Below are positions 22,926 to 33,119 of a stretch of DNA of 64,000 nt, piece by piece; the first letter of the stretch is position 1, and the number at the start of each line of letters is the position of its first letter. The notes beneath the pieces are model-generated. The model was given only the letters and a program-made list of their open reading frames with translations, had not been told where the DNA came from and did not search any database. The stretch is from positions 310,001-374,000 of the forward strand of contig NC_089427.1 in the NCBI RefSeq assembly GCF_013426205.1. Direction: 5' to 3'. This stretch comes from Metarhizium brunneum (taxonomy: Eukaryota; Ascomycota; Sordariomycetes; Hypocreales; Clavicipitaceae). The translations under genes and the position numbers were made by a program.

Positions 22926-23735
22926 TCAATGCGGGCTTATCCTGATATACAAACCCGGAAGCAGCTCTATCCTGCGGTCCGGAGAACCGAGTAAAATGAC
23001 TTCATGAATAGCAAACTCGTTGCCCCCGAGCAAGACGACACTACCACTACCCCGAGAAGTGGACGTTTTGGACGGGACACCAAACCTCCAGAGATTGGTG
23101 GGCACTTTAGGCTCGTGAATCGCGTGGTACACCTGACCGAGAACCTTTTGCTCGCCAGCGGGAACCACGACACGAATCGCCGAGATGCCACGCGCACCAC
23201 ACGGATGCCGAGTCCGCAGCGGATCCTGCTCGTACGGGACGCGAAGATGTCGCGGCGTCCTGTCGAAGCACCAAAAGGGCAGCTTGCCCGGCTGCACGGC
23301 GCCGCCGCCGTCGTGCTGGGCCGTAGCCACCGCCCACTCCAGGACGGTGCCGTCGTCCCTCGTCCGGCCGCCCGGCTCCGGGGCGGTGTAGTGGATGGAG
23401 GCGCCGGCGCGGCGGACGCGCTCTCTCACGGCTTCGAATTGTTCCTCGTGGCCAAGCGTGTAGGCCCAGTCAATGACGGTGTTTTCCTTCTCCCGCCCCC
23501 AGCGGTGCTTCTTTCGGAGCTCGGGATCGAGGCCGTCGACGAATGCGATGAGCTCAATGTAGAAGCCGTCCTCGAACAGAATGAGCTTGTTGGTTGTGGC
23601 TCCGTCGGCGTGCGTTCCGCCGGGGGAAATGGCGAGGACATGCTGGAGTCGGCTTGGTAGTTGTACGAGTGTCGCATGAGACACGAGGACTACCACATGG
23701 TCCAGCAGCGGTCCGGAGACGGTCTCGTTGTCCAT
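22926..23735 (-). CDS. glyoxalase-like domain protein (Glyoxalase_3 type)
   Basis: Single-exon protein of 269 residues. It opens with LLDHVVVLVSH, the first beta-strand of a vicinal-oxygen-chelate fold. Then come NKLILFEDGFYIELIAFVDG (the usual second-strand block carrying the Glu), a central WGREKENTVIDWAYT segment, and a C-terminal second module ending in AIHEVILLGS. This is the common fungal glyoxalase-like family whose substrates are mostly unknown. The start at 23735 was preferred: the same frame extends to an ATG at 23858, but the extra 41 residues do not look like the family. No signal peptide is visible. A four-unit 10 bp tandem repeat lies 105 bp upstream of the chosen start. Confidence 0.8.
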   Translation of the reverse strand: MDNETVSGPLLDHVVVLVSHATLVQLPSRLQHVLAISPGGTHADGATTNKLILFEDGFYIELIAFVDGLDPELRKKHRWGREKENTVIDWAYTLGHEEQFEAVRERVRRAGASIHYTAPEPGGRTRDDGTVLEWAVATAQHDGGGAVQPGKLPFWCFDRTPRHLRVPYEQDPLRTRHPCGARGISAIRVVVPAGEQKVLGQVYHAIHEPKVPTNLWRFGVPSKTSTSRGSGSVVLLGGNEFAIHEVILLGSPDRRIELLPGLYIRISPH

Positions 23736-23840
23736 TTGCGTGGTGGTTGGCAAAGAAGTCTGGTATTGAATGGAAAATGCTAGCTCGCCAAGTCTAGGAC
23801 TCCAGACATTGGCGCTGTGGTCCGGTGCTGTACTCCTAGG

Positions 23841-23880
23841 TGTGGCAAGGTGTGGCAAGGTGTGACAAGGTGTGACAAAG
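23841..23880. repeat. 10 bp tandem repeat, four units
   Basis: Two units of TGTGGCAAGG followed by TGTGACAAGG and TGTGACAAAG, upstream of the glyoxalase-like gene. Confidence 0.9.
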
Positions 23881-24217
23881 GCTCACTCAGGGCTCGTGAA
23901 TAGCTTCAAATTCAGCCAACAATTGCATGCATCTTTCGGTTTTCAAAGTCCGTGGTTTTTTTTGAATCTAGGTCCTGATTTATTACCCTTATATATACAC
24001 CATGTCCTATATGTGCGTAACCTGACCTAGGTGACTGAGGCATTTAAGCCATTGCTGCCTTGGGTATCTACCTCTTATCCCCCAACTCATCTCCCTGACC
24101 AGTCATCACTTCGTGTGTCGTGGCGATGCACTCCTTATGCACCCTTTATTGCGTTGCAGCCGGCGCCGGGTGCTATGGGTAATCCGCCGGATTAGGAAGG
24201 CCTTGGCATTTATCCTA

Positions 24218-24339
24218 TTGACACAAGGGCAGGGTAAATGGGCTGGGAACGTGTGTTCAAATGTCAATTCAATAATCGATTTTGAGGTATCAAACGTCCT
24301 TGGTTTCCAGGAGGCCTTGAGGGACCGGCGGTCTCTATA
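24218..24339 (+). repeat. dispersed MITE-like repeat, copy B (truncated)
   Basis: It begins TTGACACAAGGGC and includes the core in the opposite orientation to copy A (TATCAAACGTCCTTGG then GAGGCCTTGAGGG). It stops at a CTATA word corresponding to the TATA-like box of full copies. The missing end is replaced by telomere-type repeats. Confidence 0.65.
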
Positions 24340-24356
24340 AACCCTAACCCTAACCC
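24340..24356. repeat. interstitial telomere-type repeat (CCCTAA)n
   Basis: AACCCTAACCCTAACCC, nearly three units, directly abutting the broken end of repeat copy B. Confidence 0.9.
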
Positions 24357-25026
24357 GCACGTGAGCCGGGCTCTCGTGATACCTTCCTTTTTTGTTCAAT
24401 GTTGTCTGGTCCTTTGCCGTCTGGTGTGACACGAGGCGGGGTTCGGAGCACGTCATGGATCCGTGTCCTTCCCTGCCGACCTGGACATTTCCCAGAGGAG
24501 TCTTTCGTCGGCATACCTGTCATGCGCGGCAGGACTGGCATCTGGCTGTCGTGGCTGTGGTGAACCGAAAGCTGCCGTTGCGTGGATAGGGCCATGACCG
24601 GGCGAAACACGCCTGGGACCATGGAGAGTTCTTGTGGCTTGCTTTCGCCCGCGGCCTTGCCCAAAACATCATGCAGGATCCATGAACCACAACATGGCCA
24701 CTATTGGTCGTGTATACTTGGGGCCTGATAACGCATGGCCCCTGGCAAGAATGGCAAAAAGACATGACGGCAGCCAAACACCTCCAACACCAACCCGTGT
24801 ACGATGCCACCAAGAGAGAGAGAGAGACGACCTCTGGAGGCAGATTTCCCGCTCGGCCGGCGACATCATTCTTTCCGTGATGGTGCTAGCCAACGCCATT
24901 TGCGCCATTGCCTCGTTGGGGGAAACTTTATCGAAGGAAGACGGGAACTGCTTCTGCAGTGGCCACATACTCCAAGGTTGACTGATTCTTGATTTTTTTT
25001 TTTCAACCAGCAAAACCGGAAGGAAG

Positions 25027-26423
25027 ATGCTACGAATAGTATATCTTGCGGCAGATCTGGCCAGCCGAGTGTCGCGACAGCTCTTGATGCCGCGGGCGGC
25101 CAACGACGACATCCTCCCCCCTCTCAAGTTCAACGACAATGGCACGTTCCAGATGTCCATCTTCTCAGACATGCATTTCGGGCAATGTAAGCGCCGACAG
25201 CAACGGTTCCATGACAGCCGCTTCAATTGTCGCTAACCCGGCCCATCTCGTCACTAGCTGAGTCCAGCACCGGTCCGGCCCAAGACCGCAACACGGTTCG
25301 CGTCATTGGCGATGTTCTCGACTTTGACCCTCCCGACCTCGTCGTTTTGAACGGCGACTTGATCAACGGCGACACCACCCAGAGCCACAACAGCACGCAC
25401 TACATTGACCAGATCGTCGCCCCCATGGTGCGCAGGAACCTCACATGGGCTTCCACCTACGGAAACCACGATCACAGCTACTCCGCGGACAGCGCCGACA
25501 TTCTCAAGCGGGAGCAGATGTGGCCCGGGGCGCGAACGCGCAAAATGGTGACGGCCAAGGACGCAGGAACCACAAACTACCACCTCCCCGTGTACTCGGC
25601 AGCCTGTGCCCGCGACGGCTGCGCCCCCGAGCTCATCCTGTGGTTCTTCGACAGCCGCGGAGGCTACTACTTCCAAGGCGCCGCGCAGGCCAACTGGGTA
25701 CACGCCAGCGTCGTCGCCTGGTTCCGCGAAACCAACGCCCTCTTGACGAAAAAGTACCAAAGGGCCATTCCCTCGCTCGCCTTTGTCCACATCCCCATCC
25801 ACGCGACGTGGGCGATACAAACCCGTGCCAAGCCCAAGCCTGACTACCAGCCCGGCATAAACGACAAGCTGGCCGTCTCGCAGCAGGGCGAGGGCTGGTG
25901 CCGCAACAACAGCCAGCAAGCGACGTGCGACTACGGCGGGCAGGACGAGCCCTTTATGCAGGCTCTGGTCGATGTCCCGGGCCTCATGGGGCTCTTTTAC
26001 GGCCACGACCACGGCAAGACCTGGTGCCACCGGTGGGATTCCCGCCTGCCGGGGATGGATGTCGCCGGCAACGGGCTCAGCCTGTGCTACGGCCAGCACT
26101 CGGGGTACGGGGGGTACGGCGACTGGATCCGCGGCGCGAGGCAGATTGTCGTGAGGCAGGACGAGCTTGCCGACTTGGCTGTCGAGACGTATGTGCGCCT
26201 CGAGTCGGGGGCTGTTGTCGGTGCCGTGACGCTGAACTCGACGTTTAACAGCGACTGCGAGCGTTACCCGCCTACCCCGAATCAATTTACGTACATGGAC
26301 AAGACTGTCAATGGGCGCGTCAAGGTGTTTCGATCGGAATCGACGAGGTTGGGCGGTTGGGATGCGTGGGCGTCTGGTTATTACGGCGTGGCGTGGGTAG
26401 TCATTTGGCGTGTATTCTTTTGA
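25027..26423 (+). CDS. calcineurin-like metallophosphoesterase (Dcr2-like)
   Basis: Exons 25027-25186 and 25258-26423 give 441 residues. All the metal-binding blocks of the family are present in order: FSDMHFG (D-x-H) at the end of exon 1, NGDLING, YGNHDHS, VHIPIHA and YGHDHGK. This is the fungal group related to yeast Dcr2, often secreted or vacuolar; many Asn-x-Thr/Ser sites and paired cysteines (CAPEL, CRNNS, CDYGG) fit a secretory protein. However, the N-terminus from 25027 is only a weak signal sequence, so the true start could lie in an upstream exon. The C-terminus ends with a hydrophobic GVAWVVIWRVFF stretch, which could also hide a further intron. The substrate (phosphoprotein or small phosphoester) is unknown. 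Confidence 0.85.
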
Positions 26424-26681
26424 GCGAGACGAAGTTGGGCAACTTGAGCAAGGAAGCTTTGTGTCTGGGGGCACAAGTGCTATCTGGTAGCCTATACGAG
26501 CATTAATTGTGTTGTATTTGTTATAGTTTTGAGGCAGATGAAGCCATGCCGTTGGTTGTCTGCGCGTGCAAGGTGCATATGCGTCTTGAAGCATCTCGAC
26601 CGCAAAGCAGGCCGGGTCAACACGGGGCTCAGCCGTTGCTCCAACCTCAAGCCAAGATGCATTGTCTTCTCACTCCTTTAG

Positions 26682-27624
26682 CTACGGGCTCTTGGTGCGA
26701 AACGTGTGCCAGATGTAGTGCATATTAAATGCTTGTCTTGGGGTAAATTCCGTCATGCAATCGCTTCCTCACATTAGATGTTCGCTTCGACTACAAGCAA
26801 TGCGGTTGGACTTACTCGTAGGAATACCCCATGTAATTATGGATGGGATCGAGACCTGGTGAGAATGGACAAGTGTCTTGCCACTCGTCACAAGTATAAG
26901 TGGCCTTTGCTTGGGCGGGAGTGTCGAAAATATGGTCGCCCTGCCCATCACAGCCCCCTTCAAATGTGTGCAACAGCCCCAGCCAGTGACCAGCCTCGTG
27001 CACAGCTGTTTTCCCCTGGTTATATCCAGCGGTAGCGGTGCCAGGAAAAGTCGTAGGGCTTACGAAGCAGCCATCGGAAGACAAGGGGACGGTTTGGTCT
27101 ATAAAGAGGTTGTCAAAGGATATGCACGCGCCGATTCCTAGACTTTGGCTGGGGAATTTGGGAACAAATAAATTAAGAGTGTTGGCATCACCCCTGTGGT
27201 ATCTTGCAATCATGGAGGCGAGATCTTGGTGATTTTGTATAGTAGCGTGGAAGGCATCGTTCCAAAACAAAACGTGTCGCATTGTGAATGAAATACCAGA
27301 TGGACGAAAAGCGTTGTTCAACACATAGAGCTGTCTCTTGGCCGCCTTTCTAAGCTGCAATGGGATGAGCATTTCTCCGCAACAGGATAAATCACAACAT
27401 ACGAGCTTTTTGGGAGCACCGTCGTCTGGTGCCACGAAGTGCAAGTACAAGTCAATGCTAATTGGTTGGAGTGCCTGATTTTGCCGCTTCTCCATCAAGG
27501 AACTGCTATTGATGGCAAGAGTCGAAGTTTCTGTACTGCAACGCAAGATTCCATCGTAATCTAGACTGTCTTGAGCTGCTGCCGCAAGAATGAGCGCCAG
27601 GGGTATTGAAATGATGAAGCGCAT
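26682..27624 (-). CDS. secreted metalloprotease, pappalysin-like family M43
   Basis: Extracellular zinc endopeptidase of 296 residues. Minus-strand exons are 27624-26816 and 26763-26682. A signal peptide covers residues 1-18 (MRFIISIPLALILAAAAQ), with a likely propeptide ending near EKR47. The zinc site is HEAGHWLGLLH (H209, E210, H213, H219), and the Met-turn is NYMGYS. Read without splicing the frame stops just after the Met-turn. A consensus donor (GTAAGT) overlaps that stop, and a 52 bp intron restores the family's expected ending YDDCMTEFTPRQ. The start at 27624 was chosen over 27675 because it places the signal peptide at the N-terminus. Such MEP1-type enzymes are secreted by animal-, insect- and plant-associated fungi. 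Confidence 0.92.
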
Positions 27625-29075
27625 ATTTGATAAAGAAATAATTCTTGGATATAGACGGCTGGTTGTGAGAATCAAAGATCAAGGTTAGATGTACGGTGAA
27701 AACAAAGTGTACGGAGTGAATGCAACATCTCGGCTATGAAGCATTCCTTCAACGAACATGGCACAAGTTATTCTTGGAATAGCTTTATGGAGGCTATGCA
27801 GGGGCCCATGCCCTAGGGTTAACACCTCTCCACGTTGTGACCCTCGGCACGGGACATTTTTTGAAATCTCTGACGCGGTGTGAGCCCGCTTGACGTCTTT
27901 TCAGTTCATGTAGCTCCAATTCGTACAAAATAGAAAGCTGGGGTACCTGCAGCCTGACTACGTCTGGTACGTGTGGGCCATGTGAGAATCAGACTGAGCA
28001 AAACACTTGTTTGCAGGAGCTCGGCAAATATGCTCATTATCACATGGAAATGAGCCAATGTCACACGGTTTCACAAGGGCTACGGTCACGGGATTAGGGC
28101 AGAAGGTCCTCACCAACTTCTTGTATTTAAAGACGTCTTTGATCTTTAAGGCCTTAAGGAAAACCAAAAACCTTTGATACCAAAGACTGTTATTAGATGA
28201 ATTGAGTAATTGCTCCAAGCTAGGCCCTTGTCACACTCATCATTTGAAATGTGTCATGGTTTTGAGATGATCGGAAGGCATCTGGAGTTTAACTCATAGA
28301 GCCATTCATCTCGCATCTAGAGGCGGCAAATTCAATGGCAAAGTTCACCTCAAACATCAGCTAGGCCCCTGCTTGATTCAGTGTCTATGAGAATCCAGTA
28401 AGATAGCACTGTTATTTTTACGTAGGAATGTAACGCTTCGCATATTATTTCCACCATCTTTTCAGTTGGATTCATTCAAGCTCACATTCACTGAAAGTAG
28501 TAATAAGATAAGACGGCAAACTGGAACAAGAGGCTAACTGCGGAACTGGTAGGTAGATGGTAGATCGATCGAAAGAGGGGCTTGGTAATGTCAATTAATT
28601 CGCCCTGTGAGCTATAGGATAGACTATAACCAGAAAGCAATAGTATAAAACGGGTAAGAATAATAAGGAGGGGGGTCAAGGAAAGAGCCAAGTTAAGGAC
28701 GAGGAGGAGAGGTAGACGAGGCAAGGGACCAGGGATTTTATAGGTGTAGTTAAAAGAAGACAAGCTAATTATAAATACATACATAGTTTTAGCATACTAA
28801 AATAGTTGAAATTACAAACTAACTACTAGTTAACCCTACAAAGACTTCTATTTATTAAGTTATAGTCCCAATACTTACTCCCCACCCAGACAAGACAAAT
28901 AGACTCCCATTAGGATTATACTTTTTATTCATCCCTAATAGTCAATTATAGGACGCACCATAAAAATCCTCCTGAAAGTATAGAGTAGATGGGTTGCCCT
29001 CGTTCACATATGCGTCTGTGTGGGAGCCCACTCTCTCCTACCTTCTCTGTCGTTTTGTTCCGCCAAGTCGCCATC
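27625..29075. other. AT-rich intergenic region with repeat copy C
   Basis: No gene seen. The AT content and TA dinucleotides rise sharply from about 28,400 to 28,960, consistent with decayed, RIP-like sequence. Repeat copy C lies at 28069-28235. Confidence 0.5.
28069..28235 (-). repeat. dispersed MITE-like repeat, copy C
   Basis: About 167 bp, left end TTCACAAGGGCT and right end GGCCCTTGTCACA. The core at 28148-28188 contains AAGGCCTTAAGGAAAACC and CCTTTGATACCAAAGACTG. It is closely similar to copy D in the opposite orientation. Confidence 0.75.
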
Positions 29076-29965
29076 TTACTTGGCATCTTCTTTGGCGTGA
29101 CCGTCTTGTAAAAGTTGGCACTGTAGCTCATTGCATGGACGCAAGTTGACCGCCGTGCTAGAGCCCTCTGCTATTGAGCCTTTAAAGAAAGCGCGGTGGC
29201 TAAGATATAAAGTCGCCCTAAAGATCACGGCCGAGAGAATATCGGTACTAGATCCGGCCACTGCTTGCATGCGTTGAATAGCTAGCTTAAACAAGATGAT
29301 GGCGGCCGATGGAGTCATATTGAATGCATAAAAACCCTGCGAAACACGCATGCCGAGCTTGGGTTACCCTGTGCTACCATGGAACCAGCTAGACCTGAAT
29401 ACATTAAATCAGGAAGATGCTGTAGCAGAACGGCGAATTCCTTCCAGGTCGCTTAATACGGAGCTGAGGTCAACGGTATTATCGGCTAGCGACAAGCTCA
29501 AGATGGAATTCACGAGTGTCGTTAGAGCAGCATACGTTTTCAAGACGGGCTCGGTGACAATGCTATACTGACCGGCAGCACCGCATCGGATAGCCCACAA
29601 AGGATCTTGGTTTTGAGTTTCGTCAGTGAGAATGTGACCCTTTGTCGTGACAACTGGGGCTTGATAGATGTCGGTGGCGAGGCCATAGGTGCTGGACAAG
29701 GGGCCGTGACCGCCGCCTTGAACATGACCGCCTAGACTAACAGCTGCGTTGTTGCCGCTTACAATTACTCGTCGCCCGTATAGGGCGGCAAGAACAGCTT
29801 CGTCGCAACTCAGACCACTTCCAAGTGCGAGTACGGCACGTATCTTGTTTGCCCCGGGAATACGCCAGTTACTCACGAGTTTGACCTGCTTGAGATGACG
29901 GGCCCAGGCCCAGATGGACAAGGAAGGAGCGCCGCTAGACCTACGTACCAGTGTAAGTGTCCCTT
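29076..29965 (-). pseudogene. berberine-bridge/FAD-linked oxidase pseudogene
   Basis: The ORF at 29921-29409 carries unmistakable BBE-type FAD oxidase sequence: GAPSLSIWA, SGNNAAVSLGGHVQGGG, HGPLSSTYGLATDI and GQYSIVTEPVLKTY. The first FAD-binding half (the His-linked motif) is missing upstream of about 29,960. After 29,409 the frame is broken, and a second ORF (29351-29076, QGFYAFNMTPSAA) looks like the downstream continuation in another frame. There is no proper start, no C-terminal BBE domain, and an AT-rich surround. I read it as a truncated and frameshifted relic. A multi-intron active gene is less likely because both ends of the family are absent. Confidence 0.72.
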
Positions 29966-31029
29966 TATGGTAATAATCGAGTGAGTTACAGCTTACCTTT
30001 TATTGAAATCATGACTAATACTGTAATAATAAGAGCAATATTCCTATAAGATGCCAACTAAGCAGCCGCAGTAGTCTGAATATTATTCGTAGCATTCACT
30101 ATCCGCTACTTAGAGGCCTCTACTCCAAAGACAGCGATAGAAGTTTCGCATGGCGGGTGGATTTGCTCAAATATGGTCTGATTCATGCAAACGTGGCCTT
30201 GGTCGGACCATTAACGTACCGAGGCTACTCGGCAGTCCAGTCACAGACGAGTATCCACGAAGCTGCGTAGCAGTGTTGTAGCAATGGGGACACGAGTTCC
30301 TGCACAAATCATCTCTTTACCACTGATAGGCTCTTCTGACGTTCCCTGACACGTGTTGGCCTCATCCCAGCCGTTTGATCCTTGTCGCTTTAGGAAGAGT
30401 AAAGAAAATTGCTTACTACCTAGTTGTCACAGTGACACCCGTGGGTACAGCATGAAAAGTAATATTACAACTCACTCTCCACTTGGCTTGGCTTGGCTTG
30501 GCTTGGCCTGTCTTAGAAAAACCAAGTATTAATGGGTTACAAGAGATTTGAGAAACTCGTCCAATTCGTCTAGGCAAGCTCCATTTTCCTTTGAAGGAAT
30601 CTGCTCGCCACACTAGGCGGAAATATTCTCACCGCACCTTCCTGTTTTTCCCCCTATATGCTCATTTCTTGCCTTGTTGGAACAGAAGGCGGCCTCGACA
30701 CCCTTTTCCCCGCAATCCGCTTACGCAGCCCATGTGTGGTCTTTGACCAATATTCCTGCATATCCCGGTGCACACGTAATGGATACAACTGTCAGCTGAT
30801 GCCACGCAAGAGCGTCTTCAGTTTATATTATATAATGCGAGCGGGGCGAATGGTAGGCTTCACATCGTAGTTTATAGATTTATCACTAGTGTAGCAAGCT
30901 ACATGACTAGAGCGGACACGAGAAAAGAGAGGTATAAAGCAGCTGGGTACCAGTTAAAGGTGACGACATATTGCTAATATATCCTCCCTTATGTATCTTT
31001 CCAGATTATTTATCTTGACGCCGCATTAA
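29966..31029. other. intergenic region
   Basis: No gene seen. It contains a CTTGG pentanucleotide repeat at 30482-30506. Confidence 0.5.
30482..30506. repeat. (CTTGG)5 microsatellite
   Basis: Five perfect CTTGG units in non-coding sequence. Confidence 0.9.
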
Positions 31030-31364
31030 ATGAGGGGCTCGATAACCCCTTTCAGTGTCCTTGCGGGCCTAGCTGCATCCAGTGCGTGGACATTACCAGA
31101 TATCGCAGGCCTAGAACAGCCCAAAAACCAACTCTGTTTTGGAACTGGATCAGGCATTCAAGGCTGTAACTTTGCAACAGACGACGTACGTGGCCTAGTC
31201 TATGTGCATCGGAAGTCGGATTGTTGGCGTGGTACTAATACAATATGCGACTATAGGGAGACGTGCTTGGGAGTATTTACATCGGGGATATTTGTATTAA
31301 AGGAAAAATCAACCCTGATAGTTGGATAAAGAGAATTCCAAACTGTAATGAACTGGTTGGCTAA
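31030..31364 (+). CDS. small secreted protein, 4 cysteines
   Basis: Exons 31030-31185 and 31257-31364 give 87 residues. The 71 bp intron has a GTACGT donor, a perfect TACTAAT branch point and an ATAG acceptor. Splicing replaces an unlikely tail with DDGDVLGSIYIGDIC and ends at a TAA. An N-terminal signal peptide covers about residues 1-20 (SITPFSVLAGLAASSAW). The mature part has four cysteines (LCFG, GCNF, DICI, NCNEL), enough for two disulfides. I recognise no family. It sits in an AT-rich, repeat-rich stretch beside another small secreted protein gene, which fits an effector-type gene. That role is inference. Confidence 0.6.
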
Positions 31365-31866
31365 AAGCTGTCTTATTGATTTAACAAGTCGTGGTACTAT
31401 AGTTGCTACATTAAAACTAAAATAAAGCGCTAGTAGAGTGTCAATATAATATAGCTGCGAATAATTTTGCATTGACGAATATAGATAATAGATTGCAGTA
31501 TAACTCACATCAAATAATACTACGAGTCCACATGTATTTATGCTTATATATTAGTAGCGCTACTAGGAGTCTTGGATACCTCGAGTCATTTAAATTAATA
31601 TAAATAAAACCTCAAAGTTATGCTATAGGGGGTGGCCCAATTCAAGAGTCATGGCAAACAGGCTCCTTAATATTACATATACATGACTTTATCCTTATAA
31701 ATAGCGAGTTCTGCCCTAGTATTTGATATATAATTTCTAGCAGCAACTCTAGGTAACCCTAATTTGCTATCTACCAACTATTTACAAATTATTCACTTGC
31801 TATCTCTTTATTCTAAACTATCTTGACCTTTTATTTTTCTTCCAGAAAAAAAATCCAGCTATCAAA
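31365..31866. other. AT-rich intergenic region
   Basis: Very AT-rich with frequent TATA/TAAT words and no gene seen; RIP-like. Confidence 0.5.
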
Positions 31867-32304
31867 ATGAAGTACTCTACGACCCTTATTCCTGTCTTTG
31901 CTCTCGCCTCTCTTGCGGCCTCTATTGAGACTCGACAGAGCAAGAAACTACCTTGGAAGAAAGGAGTGAACACTATTGAATGCGGACCCTGGGGGATTGA
32001 CGAATATCTATGCGGTACAGAACTATTCTGCGAGATGATCAATTACCCACGTGTGGAAGCATGCGAAAATCCCCAAGGCTGGAAGACGCCTCAAGAGTGC
32101 TTCGACGCCCATGAAGCGAAGCCTTCCAAGGAGAAGTGCAACAAAATACGCAGGGACGCACTCGATCAATGCAGAGAGAAGTCTAAATTCCAAGAGTGCA
32201 TAACCAAAGGTCAAGATGCATTTAAAGAGTGCCTGGGTTTTCAAAAAATCCAGTCGACAAAGGAGCGAGAAGCAGAATTGCGTGCTAAAGGCTGTGAGGT
32301 ATAG
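31867..32304 (+). CDS. small secreted cysteine-rich protein, 10 cysteines
   Basis: Single-exon ORF of 145 residues. The signal peptide MKYSTTLIPVFALASLAAS is followed by a possible processing site at ETRQSKK. The mature protein has ten cysteines. The second half is highly charged and appears as loosely repeated Cys-containing amphipathic helices (QECFDAHE, EKCNKIRR, DQCREKSK, QECITKGQ, KECLGFQ), so an extended helical, disulfide-stapled fold is plausible. I recognise no family. It has an A-rich leader before the ATG (CAAAATG) and lies about 0.5 kb downstream of another small secreted protein on the same strand. It is a candidate effector by size, signal peptide, cysteine content and AT-rich location only. 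Confidence 0.72.
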   Translation: MKYSTTLIPVFALASLAASIETRQSKKLPWKKGVNTIECGPWGIDEYLCGTELFCEMINYPRVEACENPQGWKTPQECFDAHEAKPSKEKCNKIRRDALDQCREKSKFQECITKGQDAFKECLGFQKIQSTKEREAELRAKGCEV

Positions 32305-32951
32305 AGAATTTCAGATGCATTAAAAGCGGCAGCAAAGAAGGGTTTTTCGTCCAACCAAGTAAGTCATAGGCTTGCTTGGCAAGGTTTTCCCCCTTGTATA
32401 TGCTAGAGATAAGTTGGTAGCTTAAATGTAAATACTACTATTTACAAGATAGTATACTAAGTCTATTCGTGTTAAGTTAAATATAATAATTACAGCTGCT
32501 ACAGTAATAATTCGTAGGCGTCTACAATGTTTTCTCTGGGGCTGAGTTGGATAGCAAACCCGATAATTCGGCGCTGCATTTTAACAGATAATATATAATA
32601 TCGCTACATGTACAAGCATATATATACACTTAACTATAGATATCTTACAAATCTATCCAATCGAACGTTAAGGCTGTGGAAGATTGTCCGGCTACTAGTT
32701 TCTTGCTGCTATTATACTTATTACCTTTTATTGCAGTAAGTGCAGGACTTGATTCGCTATGCGTTCGGCCTTGTTAGTCCTTTTATCCTATCTAATATCA
32801 TGGCAAGGCTTGCTCTTGTAGTTCTTGTATTTAACGTGTTATTTCTAGGAGAAGATATAACCCTGATTTACGTCTTAGCCATGCTATAAACCTGAAAACT
32901 TGTTAATTGTCTAGTTATTTTCGCCGGCCTATACTATTGACATAGTATTAT

Positions 32952-33119
32952 TGTGACAAGGGCTAGAGGCTTAGAGCATTTACTTAATTTATCTAATAAT
33001 AGTTTTGGAATTAAAGGTCCTTAGTTTTCCTTAAGGCCTTAAGGGACTAAAAACATCTATTTATATAATAGTTAGTGAGGACTTTCTGCTCTAATCCCGT
33101 GACCGTAGCCCTTGTGTAA
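32952..33119 (+). repeat. dispersed MITE-like repeat, copy D
   Basis: It begins TGTGACAAGGGCT and ends AGCCCTTGTGTAA. Its reverse complement aligns with copy C over nearly the whole length (GGGCTACGGTCACGGGATTA is shared exactly). The differences are mostly C-to-T/G-to-A, suggesting mutation-biased decay. Confidence 0.75.

Larger units (their letters stand above)
23881..25026. other. intergenic region with repeat copy B and telomere tract
   Basis: No supported gene. It holds truncated repeat copy B (24218-24339), a telomere-type tract (24340-24356) and a TTCAATGTT motif (24395-24403). A poly(T)-CAACCAG acceptor-like sequence ends at about 25,010, just before the phosphoesterase start, and could mark a 5' UTR intron. 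Confidence 0.45.

Noticed and set aside
25254..26594. 446-codon minus-strand ORF opposite the phosphoesterase
   Set aside because: A GC-bias shadow; all metallophosphoesterase motifs are on the plus strand.
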